A DNA stretch of 9,322 nucleotides from Candidatus Alloscillospira gallinarum (GCA_904420055.1 CAJFTV010000115.1:1-9322), one strand, 5' to 3'; positions 1 through 6,707 are shown, counted from the stretch's first letter. Notes: a model not told the origin generated them from the sequence alone. A program made the numbers and translations.

Positions 1-120
1 GATGAGGCTGCCCTCCGCAAGGAATTTGACCTTGCTATAAATCTCATGTCTACAAATGACTTTAAAAACGCTGTCAAGGCATTCCGAAACAAACAGCCGC
101 CGGTATTCAACGGAGACTGA
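1..120 (+). CDS. Enoyl-CoA hydratase/isomerase (crotonase) family protein, C-terminal fragment
   Basis: This is an open frame from the window edge to TGA at 118-120, giving 39 residues; the start lies outside the window. The visible end carries STNDFKNAVKAFRNKQPPVF, close to the usual crotonase tail in which an ND-F/K helix leads to A-F-x-x-K-x-P-x-F before the stop. Crotonases act on acyl-CoA thioesters (hydration, isomerisation or related chemistry) in the cytoplasm. The catalytic glutamates and the oxyanion hole are not in view, so the substrate and reaction cannot be told. The tail does not look like that of MenB. It is convergent with the ABC-2 operon and shares its terminator. The family call rests on a short tail motif only. 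Confidence 0.65.
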   Translation, partial: DEAALRKEFDLAINLMSTNDFKNAVKAFRNKQPPVFNGD

Positions 121-133
121 TATTAACGAATAC

Positions 134-169
134 AAAGCCAGGCGCCTGAAATTTCAGGCGCCTGGCTTT
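134..169. terminator. Bidirectional intrinsic terminator (36-bp perfect palindrome)
   Basis: The bases 134-169 are a perfect inverted repeat centred between 151 and 152, with a GC-rich core (GCCAGGCGCCTG) flanked by A and T runs. On the plus strand the stem is followed by a T-rich stretch (TTTTCTT), which suits termination of the crotonase gene. On the minus strand it begins two bases after the stop of the ABC-2 membrane gene, with a shorter T run (TTTGTA). It separates two convergent genes. Confidence 0.85.
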
Positions 170-171
170 TC

Positions 172-810
172 TTAAAATTCCCGTTTCCCGTAAAGGCCAA
201 TGGCGGCAAGCCACGAAATTCCAAGTAGCGCCAGCGCTATGAGGTCAGCCCCCAAAAGCACCTGGGGCCGCATAGCCAGACTTTTTATTACATCGGAACC
301 GGCGTCCAGGGAGTCAGCACCGAGAAAACCAAAAAACGCACAAATGATGACAATTACCGCATAAAATGCTATTCTTCCCTTTTCTGTCCCCAGCCAGAAT
401 ATGACCGGAAGAAGTATTGCCGCGGGTATGAGCCCCACAGGAATCAGCATCATAGCGAGGATACCGGGATTTACACTTAAATTGCCTCCCGCTACCGCCG
501 CACCCGCAAACTGTGCCACCACTGTGAGTACCACACAGGCAAAGCACATTATGAGCGCGTATATATACTTCACTGAGACAAGCTGTCCGCGGCTGTATGG
601 CATTGTGCAGGAGTAGAGCGTCCACCGGCTTTTTTCGTCATAGGAAAGCAAATTCATTGGAATTACAGAGCATATTATAAATGGATAAGCCACCAAAAAC
701 ATTCCGTCACCCAAAAAGGCCGCTGCTGCCTCAAACACGATTGCTATTATAAAAAACGTGCGGCAATAGCGCAGCATCATGTAAAAATCCTTGATTAAAA
801 GCCCTTTCAT
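172..810 (-). CDS. ABC-2 type transporter permease subunit
   Basis: A 212-residue membrane protein with about six hydrophobic segments (roughly residues 17-33, 37-54, 83-106, 116-140, 147-164 and 185-206). After the second segment it carries YDEKSRWTLYSCTMPYSR, the hallmark of the ABC-2 permease family found with YtrB- and Pmt-like ATPases (cytosolic loop, D-E-K-S-x-W...LP/MP-x-S-R). It probably forms the membrane channel with the ATPase encoded just upstream. ATG at 810-808 follows the ATPase stop directly (TAAATG), and its ribosome site (GGAGGAG) lies inside the ATPase end, so the two are translationally coupled. The stop is two bases before the shared terminator. The substrate is unknown; relatives export peptides, bacteriocins or antibiotics. 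Pmt-type systems have two permeases, whereas only one is present here, so it may work as a homodimer. Confidence 0.85.
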   Translation of the reverse strand: MKGLLIKDFYMMLRYCRTFFIIAIVFEAAAAFLGDGMFLVAYPFIICSVIPMNLLSYDEKSRWTLYSCTMPYSRGQLVSVKYIYALIMCFACVVLTVVAQFAGAAVAGGNLSVNPGILAMMLIPVGLIPAAILLPVIFWLGTEKGRIAFYAVIVIICAFFGFLGADSLDAGSDVIKSLAMRPQVLLGADLIALALLGISWLAAIGLYGKREF

Positions 811-1656
811 TTATTTCTCCTCCTTCACCATGAACACAAAAAGCTCCTCAATCCCAAGCCGGCCTACCGACATTCCCGCAGGCACGGCCGTTCTTTTTAC
901 CGCCGCCTCAACTCCATAAGGAGAGTGCTTTACTCCGACAACTGCCTCAGGCGGAATAATTTTCATGTCTTTCTCACTGCACCGGATAACCCCGTATTTT
1001 TCCAGAATTGCATCTTTCTCCTCACACAACACCACCTGTCCTCTTTTGAGAAAGCAGATGTAATCGCAAAGCTTTTCAAGGTCGGTCACAATGTGAGATG
1101 AAATTAAAACAGAGTGTACCGGGTCCCTTGTATACTCATACAGCATGTCGATTACCTCATCTCTCGCCACGGGGTCAAGTCCTGAGGTGGCCTCGTCCAG
1201 TATTAACAGCTTTGCCCCATGGGACATGGCCGCCGCGATACCCATCTTCATCTTCATGCCCTTTGACATCTCTCCAAATCTTTTATTGTCCTCCAGCCCG
1301 AACTTCGAGATAAGCCCCCTGTACTTTTCGCTGTCCCATCGTCTGAACGTCCCCGCCATTATCCTGTCAAACTGTGCGGGCGTTATGCACTCAGGACACC
1401 CCACGTCGTCCAGTACAACGCCAATATCCTCTTTAAGCTCCCTGAGATTTTCGCCATCTGTATTCTCACCCATTATGTAAACCTGTCCGCTGTCTTTTTT
1501 AACTATATCCAGAATTAGCTTTATAACTGTTGTCTTTCCGGCTCCATTTTCCCCTATAAGCCCCATAATACACCCCTGCGGGAGCTCAAGGCTTACATTT
1601 TGAAGTTTAAAGCCCTTATACGTCTTACTTAAATTTTTAAGCTCCAAGGCATTCAT
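811..1656 (-). CDS. ABC transporter ATP-binding protein (YtrB/PmtA-like)
   Basis: A cytoplasmic ATPase of 281 residues that should power the ABC-2 membrane protein encoded next. Walker A is GENGAGKT at 35-42, the signature is SKGMKMK (131-137, the K-G-M-K form usual in this subfamily rather than LSGGQ), Walker B is LLILDE with D154 and catalytic E155, and the switch histidine is H188. The Q-loop region reads IGVVLDD, with aspartates where glutamine is common. Residues beyond about 220 form a short accessory tail. I chose ATG 1656-1654 rather than the longer frame open to 1719 because GGGGAGGAAG sits 4-13 bases upstream and MNALELKNLSKTYKG begins the ATPase fold normally. The ATG overlaps the GntR gene stop as ATGA. 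The combination GntR-ATPase-permease points to an export or resistance role responsive to a cell-envelope ligand; the ligand is unknown. Confidence 0.9.
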   Translation of the reverse strand: MNALELKNLSKTYKGFKLQNVSLELPQGCIMGLIGENGAGKTTVIKLILDIVKKDSGQVYIMGENTDGENLRELKEDIGVVLDDVGCPECITPAQFDRIMAGTFRRWDSEKYRGLISKFGLEDNKRFGEMSKGMKMKMGIAAAMSHGAKLLILDEATSGLDPVARDEVIDMLYEYTRDPVHSVLISSHIVTDLEKLCDYICFLKRGQVVLCEEKDAILEKYGVIRCSEKDMKIIPPEAVVGVKHSPYGVEAAVKRTAVPAGMSVGRLGIEELFVFMVKEEK

Positions 1657-2033
1657 TTTGCTTCCTCCCCGAGTAAGATTTCCAGCATATCCAAAAGTTC
1701 CTGTTTTGTCAGTCCGCACATCGCGGCAAGCTCCGCCGCCTTTTGCAGATACTCCTCTACTTTTTTGAGGTTTTCCTCACGTATAAGCTCAATATTCTTT
1801 GGCGCCACAAAACAGCCTTTTCCGGCCACCGTGTATATAAATCCCTCCCGCTCGAGCTCATCATACGCCCTCTTCGTAGTTATGACGCTTATTCGCAAAT
1901 CCTTTGCGAGGTTACGTATGGACGGCAACGGACTGTCCTCACCAAGCTGACCGCTCAGAATAAGGTTTTTTATCTGAGTATATATCTGGTCGTAAATCGG
2001 CGTGCCGCTCTTATTGTCTATGTATATCTCCAC
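1653..2033 (-). CDS. GntR family transcriptional regulator, YtrA subfamily
   Basis: A 126-residue DNA-binding protein. A winged helix occupies about residues 10-77 with the classic LPSIRNLAKDL...VITTKRAYDELEREGFI and the wing GKGCFVAP. It is followed by only a short helical tail (84-122), the small effector/dimer region typical of the YtrA class rather than the larger FadR or HutC domains. Start: the frame is open to an ATG at 2096, but that codon overlaps a -35 box. GTG at 2033-2031 has AAAGGAGG six bases upstream and gives the family's usual N-terminus, so it is preferred. It overlaps the next gene by 4 bp (ATGA). It probably represses its own operon through the palindrome over its promoter. 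Members of this class regulate ABC export modules such as ytr and pmt. Confidence 0.9.
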   Translation of the reverse strand: MEIYIDNKSGTPIYDQIYTQIKNLILSGQLGEDSPLPSIRNLAKDLRISVITTKRAYDELEREGFIYTVAGKGCFVAPKNIELIREENLKKVEEYLQKAAELAAMCGLTKQELLDMLEILLGEEAK

Positions 2034-2039
2034 ACTGTA

Positions 2040-2047
2040 CCTCCTTT
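2040..2047 (-). promoter_or_regulatory. Ribosome binding site that fixes the GTG start of gntR
   Basis: AAAGGAGG on the minus strand, six bases before GTG 2033-2031. It is a near-perfect anti-16S match, and no comparable site precedes the upstream ATG at 2096. Confidence 0.85.
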
Positions 2048-2055
2048 CAGCTCCT

Positions 2056-2080
2056 ACTGTATATATACAGTATATACAGT
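2056..2080. promoter_or_regulatory. Probable GntR/YtrA operator
   Basis: ACTGTATATATACAGT at 2056-2071 is a perfect 16-bp palindrome. On the minus strand an extra tandem copy of the half-site ACTGTATAT (2080-2072) abuts it, so three half-sites lie in 25 bp. The palindrome covers part of the predicted -10 box and the start region, so a bound dimer would block the promoter. Its assignment to the GntR encoded next to it is an inference from position and from the autoregulation common in this family. Confidence 0.7.
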
Positions 2081-2096
2081 AATTACAATTTGTCAA
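2069..2096 (-). promoter_or_regulatory. Promoter of the gntR-ABC-2 operon
   Basis: On the minus strand, TTGACA (2096-2091) is separated by 16 bp from TATACT (2074-2069). The -35 box is a perfect consensus match. The predicted start of transcription falls within the palindrome about 25-30 bases before the GTG start codon. Confidence 0.75.
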
Positions 2097-2110
2097 TAGC
2101 TTTTAAAAAA

Positions 2111-2145
2111 ATTTATCCCCCTTCCCGATGGGAAGGGGGATAAAT
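2111..2145 (-). terminator. Intrinsic terminator of the marR-exporter operon
   Basis: A perfect 16-bp stem (2111-2126 with 2130-2145) and a 3-base loop, including a CCCCCTTCCC/GGGAAGGGGG core. On the minus strand it is followed by a T run (complement of A2105-A2110). It lies 15 bases past the stop of the last exporter gene and 15 bases before the -35 box of the gntR promoter, so it isolates the two minus-strand operons. Confidence 0.9.
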
Positions 2146-2160
2146 CTCCGCAGCTTGTAT

Positions 2161-4002
2161 TTATGACAGCTCAAAAAGTCCGGTATAGAGCTTATAATAC
2201 AGCCCTTTTTGTGCCAGCAGCTCATCGTGGTCTCCACGCTCGACAATTCTTCCGTTGTCCATCACCATAATGGCGTTTGCGTTGCGTACCGTAGACAGCC
2301 TGTGTGCTATTACAAACACCGTCCTGCCCTCCATTAACCTGTCCATGCCTTTTTCAATAAGCGCCTCGGTCCTTGTGTCGATGGAGGAGGTGGCCTCGTC
2401 AAGTATGAGTACCGGCGGGTCTTCTACCGCCACACGGGCGATTGCCAGAAGCTGCCGCTGCCCCTGGGAGAGGTTGGCGCCGTCAGATAACACCATTGTG
2501 TCATACCCCTTCGGCAGGCGGCGGATAAATGAGTGGGCATTTGCCGTCTTTGCCGCAGCTATTACCTCGTCCATTGTGGCGTCCAGTTTACCAAAACGTA
2601 TATTGTCCGCTATCGTTCCGTTAAACAGGTGCGTATCCTGCAAAACTATACCGAGGGAACGACGCAGAGAGTCCTTTTTAATATCCCTCACATCATTGCC
2701 GTCGAACACAATCTGTCCGTCCGTCACGTCATAGAACCGGTTTATGAGATTTGTTATCGTAGTCTTACCGGCACCCGTCGCTCCTACAAATGCAATCTTC
2801 TGTCCCGGCTTTGCGTAGAGGCTGATGTCGTGAAGTATGGTATGCCCCGGAGAGTAGCCAAAAGTCACATTTTTAAGGCGCACATCTCCCCTGAGAGGTG
2901 TGAGACTGCCGTTCTCCTCTTTCCAGGCCCATCTGCCCGTCTTTTTTCCACTCTCTGTTATCTCGCCGTCCTTTTCCGTCACATTTACAAGCTGAATTGT
3001 ACCATCGTCAACCTCAGGCTCTCTCTGCATGGTCTCAAAGATTCGTTCGGCTCCGGCAAGGGCCGAAAGGATAAAATTGGACTGCTGAGTAACCTGGTTT
3101 ATTGGCATCGCCGACTGTCGAACAAACACAAGATAACTTGCAAGGCTTCCTATATCCGTTTGTCCGCGGATTGCCATAATACCTCCCAGCACCGCGACAA
3201 TGGCGTAGTTTATATATGATAGCGTCACTACCGCAGGGAGCATGGTGTCAGCATATGTGTTGGCCCCTGTACCGGCCCGGCGGAGCTGCTCGCACCGCTC
3301 TTTAAACCCGCTCAGGTTTTCCTCCTCATGGTTAAACACCTTGATTACCTTCTGGCCGTTTATCATCTCTTCGATGTATCCGTCCATCTCACCTAAAATA
3401 TTCTGCTGTCTGTTAAAATACATCTTGCTCTTTTTTCCGCTGTAGCGTATATACATAATCATCGCAAAATAGCATACTGCCACAACAATAGAGAGCTTCC
3501 AGTTGAGCACGAACAGAAGTATAAGTGTTCCCACTGCCTGAATTGCATTCTGAATAAGTGTCGCAAAGCTGTTGTTAAGAGCATCTGAGATGGTATCCAC
3601 GTCATTTGTAAACAGGCTCATCACATCGCCGGTCTTTGTGGTGTCAAAATATTTAAGCGGCAGTTTCTGCACGTGTGAGAGCAGGTCCCGGCGTATGTCG
3701 TAGATTATTCTCTGTGCAACATTAACCATTATCTGGGTATACCCAAGCGCCGACAGGGCACCTGCAAAATATATGGCCGCAGTTATCAGCACACCTGTTA
3801 TCAGACGCGCCCCGCCGTCCTGCGCTATAAATACATTAACCACAGGCTTTATCATAAAAGTCCCCAAAAGGTTAGCAACAGCGCTTATAGTGACGAGTAC
3901 CGCCACGGCCAGCAGCATTAGCTTGTGCCTTCCAAGGTATGCCCCAAGGGCACCAAGCGTCTTTTTAAGGTTCTGCGGCTTCTTACCGCTCCACTGCTTC
4001 AT
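2161..4002 (-). CDS. ABC exporter half-transporter, consensus-site subunit (TM288/LmrD-like)
   Basis: A 613-residue fusion of a type IV ABC exporter membrane domain (about 30-325, six helices) and a nucleotide-binding domain (about 375-605). Walker A is GATGAGKT (407-414), Q-loop Q455, signature LSQGQ (511-515), Walker B VLILD with catalytic E536, switch H567. The ATPase residues are intact, but the signature has Q in place of the first G. That is the pattern of the TM288/LmrD-type partner in heterodimeric exporters. A charged insert at about 333-370 joins the two domains. Its ATG 4002-4000 overlaps the upstream partner's stop as ATGA, with GGAGGGG eight bases ahead, so the two subunits should be made in equal amounts. 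Likely role: efflux of amphipathic drugs or lipids from the cytoplasmic membrane. The substrate cannot be read from the sequence. Confidence 0.9.
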   Translation of the reverse strand: MKQWSGKKPQNLKKTLGALGAYLGRHKLMLLAVAVLVTISAVANLLGTFMIKPVVNVFIAQDGGARLITGVLITAAIYFAGALSALGYTQIMVNVAQRIIYDIRRDLLSHVQKLPLKYFDTTKTGDVMSLFTNDVDTISDALNNSFATLIQNAIQAVGTLILLFVLNWKLSIVVAVCYFAMIMYIRYSGKKSKMYFNRQQNILGEMDGYIEEMINGQKVIKVFNHEEENLSGFKERCEQLRRAGTGANTYADTMLPAVVTLSYINYAIVAVLGGIMAIRGQTDIGSLASYLVFVRQSAMPINQVTQQSNFILSALAGAERIFETMQREPEVDDGTIQLVNVTEKDGEITESGKKTGRWAWKEENGSLTPLRGDVRLKNVTFGYSPGHTILHDISLYAKPGQKIAFVGATGAGKTTITNLINRFYDVTDGQIVFDGNDVRDIKKDSLRRSLGIVLQDTHLFNGTIADNIRFGKLDATMDEVIAAAKTANAHSFIRRLPKGYDTMVLSDGANLSQGQRQLLAIARVAVEDPPVLILDEATSSIDTRTEALIEKGMDRLMEGRTVFVIAHRLSTVRNANAIMVMDNGRIVERGDHDELLAQKGLYYKLYTGLFELS

Positions 4003-5729
4003 TTCTCGTCCCCTCCCCTCATCTGAGTTTGGTATATCTCCTGATATATCGGGTCGGACTTCAGCAATGTCTCATGCGTACCCACCGCGTGGACTTTCCC
4101 CTCGTCGATTATTATTATCTGGTCGGTGTCCATTACAGAGGTTATCCGCTGGGCGATGATTATTTTCGTCATATCCGGGAGCTTTGCAAGGCCCGCTCTT
4201 ATCTTTGCCTCAGTAGCGGTGTCAACGGCACTTGTGGAGTCATCAAATATGATTATCTTTGGCCTTTTAAGAAGGGTTCTTGCAATGCACAGCCTCTGCT
4301 TCTGGCCGCCGGAGATGTTAACGCCTCCCTGCCCTAAATCGGTATCCAGGCCATTCGGCATCTTTTCCAAAAACTCGTCGGCACACGCCGTCCGGCATGC
4401 CTCCCATAACGTGTCATCGTCCGCCGTCTTATCTCCCCAGCGCAGATTATCCCTCACCGTCCCGGAAAACAGTACATTTTTCTGGAGCACGATTCCGACA
4501 GCGTCTCTGAGCGCCGCCATGTCGTATTCCCGCACATCATGTCCGCCTACGTAAACAGCGCCGTCGGTTACATCATACAATCTTGGTATCAGCTGGACAA
4601 GGGTGGTCTTAGCAGCTCCTGTCCCGCCGAGTATTCCCACGGTTTCACCTGGCTTAATTTTAAGGTTCACGTCAGACAGCACATACTCCTCAGCTCCTGC
4701 GCTGTACTTAAAGCTCACATTTCTGAACTCGATACTGCCGTCTGAAACAGTGTTAACCGGATTTTGACAGTCTTTAAGCTCCGGCTCCTCGTCCAGTATT
4801 TCGCACACTCTCCTTGCACTGGCAATTGAACGTGTAAGCTGCAAAATAACATTAGCTATCATCATGAGAGTGTTCATCACCTGAAGCACATAGCTGAGCA
4901 CCCCTGTAAGTTCTCCCACTTGCAGGCCGCCGGTTATTATAAGCTTTCCTCCAAACCACATAATGAGCACTGTGGCGGTATACATTATAAACTGGAAGGC
5001 CGGAAGATTCAGAGCTACAAGCCGAAATGTCTTTTTACTCGTGGTCATGAGCTCAGCATTTACACTCTCAAACTTTTCCTCCTCATAGTCCTCCCGCACA
5101 AATGCCTTAACGGCACGTATAGCCGTGAGGTTCTCCTGGATAGCGCTGTTCACCCTGTCCATTGCCCGCTGAAGGCGTGAAAACATAGGCGCAACCGCCC
5201 GCAGCACAAAATACAGTACCGTCCCCAGCGCCGGCACACACACAAAAAACACAAGTGCAAGCCTGAAATTCAAAAATGCGGACATTGCCACCCCCATAAC
5301 AAGAGCTGCCGGGCTGCGTGCTATGGGTCGCAGGCCCGTCTGCAGGGCACGCTGCAAAACTGTTACGTCAGTCGTCATTCTTGTGACCATGGAAGCTGTT
5401 TCAAATTTATCAAGGTTTGCAAAGGAAAACTTCTGTATTTTCTCATATTCTGCCATTCTCAGGTTCGCCCCAAAGCCGTTTGAGGCTATTGCTGAGAATC
5501 TGGCATACAGAAGTCCTGTCACAAGGGCCAGTACAGCGCAGATACCCATTATTATTCCCCGGCTGAGAATAAAGTCAATATCGCGGTTTTTTATTCCTAC
5601 ATCTATGATATCCGACATCACAAATGGAATTGAAAGCTCTAACGCCGTCTCTATGATGACAAATATTACCGCTATGATAAATTCCCGTTTATAGCCCCCT
5701 ATGTACTTAGCTATCTTCTTCAGTGCCAT
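3999..5729 (-). CDS. ABC exporter half-transporter, degenerate-site subunit (TM287/LmrC-like)
   Basis: A 576-residue partner of the downstream half-transporter, with six membrane helices (about 15-300) and an ATPase domain (about 333-570). The signature is canonical (ISGGQ, 472-476). Its own ATP site is degenerate: Asp497 replaces the catalytic glutamate after Walker B (IIIFDD), Gln527 replaces the switch histidine (IIIAQR), and the P-loop GGTGAAKT (368-375) has Ala373 where glycine normally precedes the lysine. This split is that of TM287/288 and LmrCD: one site hydrolyses, the other mainly binds ATP. I chose ATG 5729-5727 over the TTG at 5750, because that TTG is immediately followed by the AGGAGG (5747-5742) that probably serves the ATG, though 12 bases is a long spacing. 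It overlaps marR by 23 bp. The substrate is unknown. Confidence 0.9.
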   Translation of the reverse strand: MALKKIAKYIGGYKREFIIAVIFVIIETALELSIPFVMSDIIDVGIKNRDIDFILSRGIIMGICAVLALVTGLLYARFSAIASNGFGANLRMAEYEKIQKFSFANLDKFETASMVTRMTTDVTVLQRALQTGLRPIARSPAALVMGVAMSAFLNFRLALVFFVCVPALGTVLYFVLRAVAPMFSRLQRAMDRVNSAIQENLTAIRAVKAFVREDYEEEKFESVNAELMTTSKKTFRLVALNLPAFQFIMYTATVLIMWFGGKLIITGGLQVGELTGVLSYVLQVMNTLMMIANVILQLTRSIASARRVCEILDEEPELKDCQNPVNTVSDGSIEFRNVSFKYSAGAEEYVLSDVNLKIKPGETVGILGGTGAAKTTLVQLIPRLYDVTDGAVYVGGHDVREYDMAALRDAVGIVLQKNVLFSGTVRDNLRWGDKTADDDTLWEACRTACADEFLEKMPNGLDTDLGQGGVNISGGQKQRLCIARTLLKRPKIIIFDDSTSAVDTATEAKIRAGLAKLPDMTKIIIAQRITSVMDTDQIIIIDEGKVHAVGTHETLLKSDPIYQEIYQTQMRGGDEK

Positions 5730-6168
5730 CTGCCGTTTTCCCCTCCTCAAGGTATGCGTTTAAATTGTTGTAGGCCCTTTTGAGGTACTCGGCAAACTGC
5801 TGCCGCTCCTCATGCGAAAAGCCACGAAGCATGTGTTCCTGAGTGGCAGAACACTGTTGCTGCCACTTTTTTTCAACTTCAATTCCTTTTTGAGTAACTT
5901 CAATTATTCCGGGCCGGCGCCCCCCATCAAGCGCCCGCCGGGATATCAGCCCGCGCTTTTCCATAGCGTCCAGCATACGGCACACAGCAGCCGGGTCAAT
6001 CGCAAAATACTTTGCCAGCTCTTTCTGGCTGCACCCGCCGTGCTCTACCAGATACACGAGCAGCTTCGGCTGGCCTGAGCCCAGACCCAGCTCTACAAGC
6101 CGCCGGCGGTTACAGTTCCTGTTTGTGTGGAACACCCGGTATATCAGCATATGAAATGTGCTCTCCAT
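5707..6168 (-). CDS. MarR family transcriptional regulator
   Basis: A 153-residue regulator with the MarR winged helix: CSQKELAKYF leading into the recognition helix AAVCRMLDAMEKRGLI (about 60-75), then the wing DGGRRPGIIEVTQKG (81-95), with flanking helices at both ends for dimerisation. The ATG 6168-6166 has GGAGGT five bases ahead. It is the first gene of an operon with the two exporter halves and overlaps the first by 23 bp. MarR proteins usually repress efflux genes and let go when a small aromatic or amphipathic compound binds or when a cysteine is oxidised. Here the two palindromes at its promoter fit autorepression. Cysteines at 19, 46, 63 and 106 are visible, but nothing shows that they sense redox state. 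Confidence 0.9.
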   Translation of the reverse strand: MESTFHMLIYRVFHTNRNCNRRRLVELGLGSGQPKLLVYLVEHGGCSQKELAKYFAIDPAAVCRMLDAMEKRGLISRRALDGGRRPGIIEVTQKGIEVEKKWQQQCSATQEHMLRGFSHEERQQFAEYLKRAYNNLNAYLEEGKTADGTEEDS

Positions 6169-6184
6169 GTAGCACCTCCGTTAA

Positions 6185-6213
6185 TTGATATATCAAAAAT
6201 TGATATGTCAATT
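6185..6213. promoter_or_regulatory. Tandem MarR operators
   Basis: Two 12-bp sites 15 bp apart: TTGATATATCAA (6185-6196, perfect palindrome) and TTGATATGTCAA (6200-6211, one base different; AATTGA/TCAATT arms extend it to 6198-6213). They match the TTG-N6-CAA layout of known MarR sites. One covers the -10 box and the other lies just past the predicted transcription start, so binding should block marR and exporter expression. Which protein binds is inferred from position. Confidence 0.8.
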
Positions 6214-6238
6214 ATACATCTATGTCAAATTTTTGCAA
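6211..6238 (-). promoter_or_regulatory. Promoter of the marR-exporter operon
   Basis: On the minus strand, TTGCAA (6238-6233), a 16-bp spacer and a perfect TATAAT (6216-6211). The leader to the marR ATG would be about 35-40 bases. A second possible -35 (TTGACA, 6228-6223) pairs only with a poor -10, so I prefer the first. Confidence 0.7.
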
Positions 6239-6290
6239 TGTCATATCACACAATTTCCAAATAATTTGCCCGGCGGCTTTGGGCACACCG

Positions 6291-6319
6291 TTGATTTTTC
6301 TCCACATATTATGTATACT
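6291..6319 (+). promoter_or_regulatory. Promoter of the ArsC/Spx-family gene
   Basis: TTGATT (6291-6296), a 17-bp spacer and TATACT (6314-6319) lie 35 bases before the ATG. The gene is divergent from marR, and the two promoters do not overlap: the -35 boxes are about 50 bp apart. Confidence 0.7.
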
Positions 6320-6353
6320 CATGGCAAAGTACAGAGAAAAGAGGTAAATTAAC

Positions 6354-6707
6354 ATGCTTTTTGTGGAATATCCAAAGTGCTCTACCTGTCAGAAAGCTAA
6401 AAAGTGGCTGGACGAAAACGGCTTTTCATATGAGGACAGGCATATAAAAGAAAATAATCCAACGTATGAGGAGCTAAAAAAATGGCACGCTGACAGCGGC
6501 CTTCCCCTGCGCAAATTCTTCAACACAAGCGGCATGCTTTACAAGTCCATGAATCTCAAAGAAAAACTCCCAAATATGAGCGAGGAGGAGCAGCTTCAGC
6601 TCCTTGCCACCGATGGAATGCTGGTAAAGCGCCCCGTACTTGTGGAGGGCAAAACCGTCCTTCTCGGCTTTAAACCGGAGACATGGGAGATTTCTCTTAA
6701 AAAGTAA
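6354..6707 (+). CDS. ArsC/Spx family thioredoxin-fold protein (YusI-like, 'arsenate reductase family')
   Basis: A 117-residue cytoplasmic protein starting at an ATG with AGAGG nine bases upstream. The N-terminus has YPKCSTCQKAKKWL, a thioredoxin-fold strand with the pair Cys9-x-x-Cys12. Later come KFFNTSGMLYK (54-64) and the cis-proline region LVKRPVLVEG (90-99), both standard in the ArsC/Spx superfamily. The length and the FNTSG segment fit the YusI-like branch. It lacks the arginine-rich C-terminal part I associate with Spx. Classical glutaredoxin-linked ArsC uses an arginine near position 60, where this protein has NTSG, so arsenate reduction should not be assumed. A thiol-disulfide role is more cautious. 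It stands alone between its own promoter and terminator, with no arsR, arsB or other ars gene in view. Confidence 0.85.
   Translation: MLFVEYPKCSTCQKAKKWLDENGFSYEDRHIKENNPTYEELKKWHADSGLPLRKFFNTSGMLYKSMNLKEKLPNMSEEEQLQLLATDGMLVKRPVLVEGKTVLLGFKPETWEISLKK

Noticed and set aside
1657..1719. Longer N-terminus for the ABC-2 ATPase
   Set aside because: The extra 21 residues are not part of the ATPase fold and overlap the end of gntR; the inner ATG has a near-ideal ribosome site.
2034..2096. Longer N-terminus for the GntR regulator (ATG at 2096)
   Set aside because: The extension is coded by the -35 and operator repeats (Tyr/Cys/Ile repeats), and a strong ribosome site precedes the GTG at 2033.
2533..3219. 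228-codon open frame on the plus strand
   Set aside because: It lies wholly antisense to the exporter gene, whose frame has all expected motifs. Its translation is Cys/Arg/His-rich with no recognisable domain, and it has no ribosome site of note.
6267..6285. Short hairpin TGCCC/GGGCA between marR and the ArsC/Spx-family gene
   Set aside because: A five-base stem with a nine-base loop and no T run on either strand; too weak to call.
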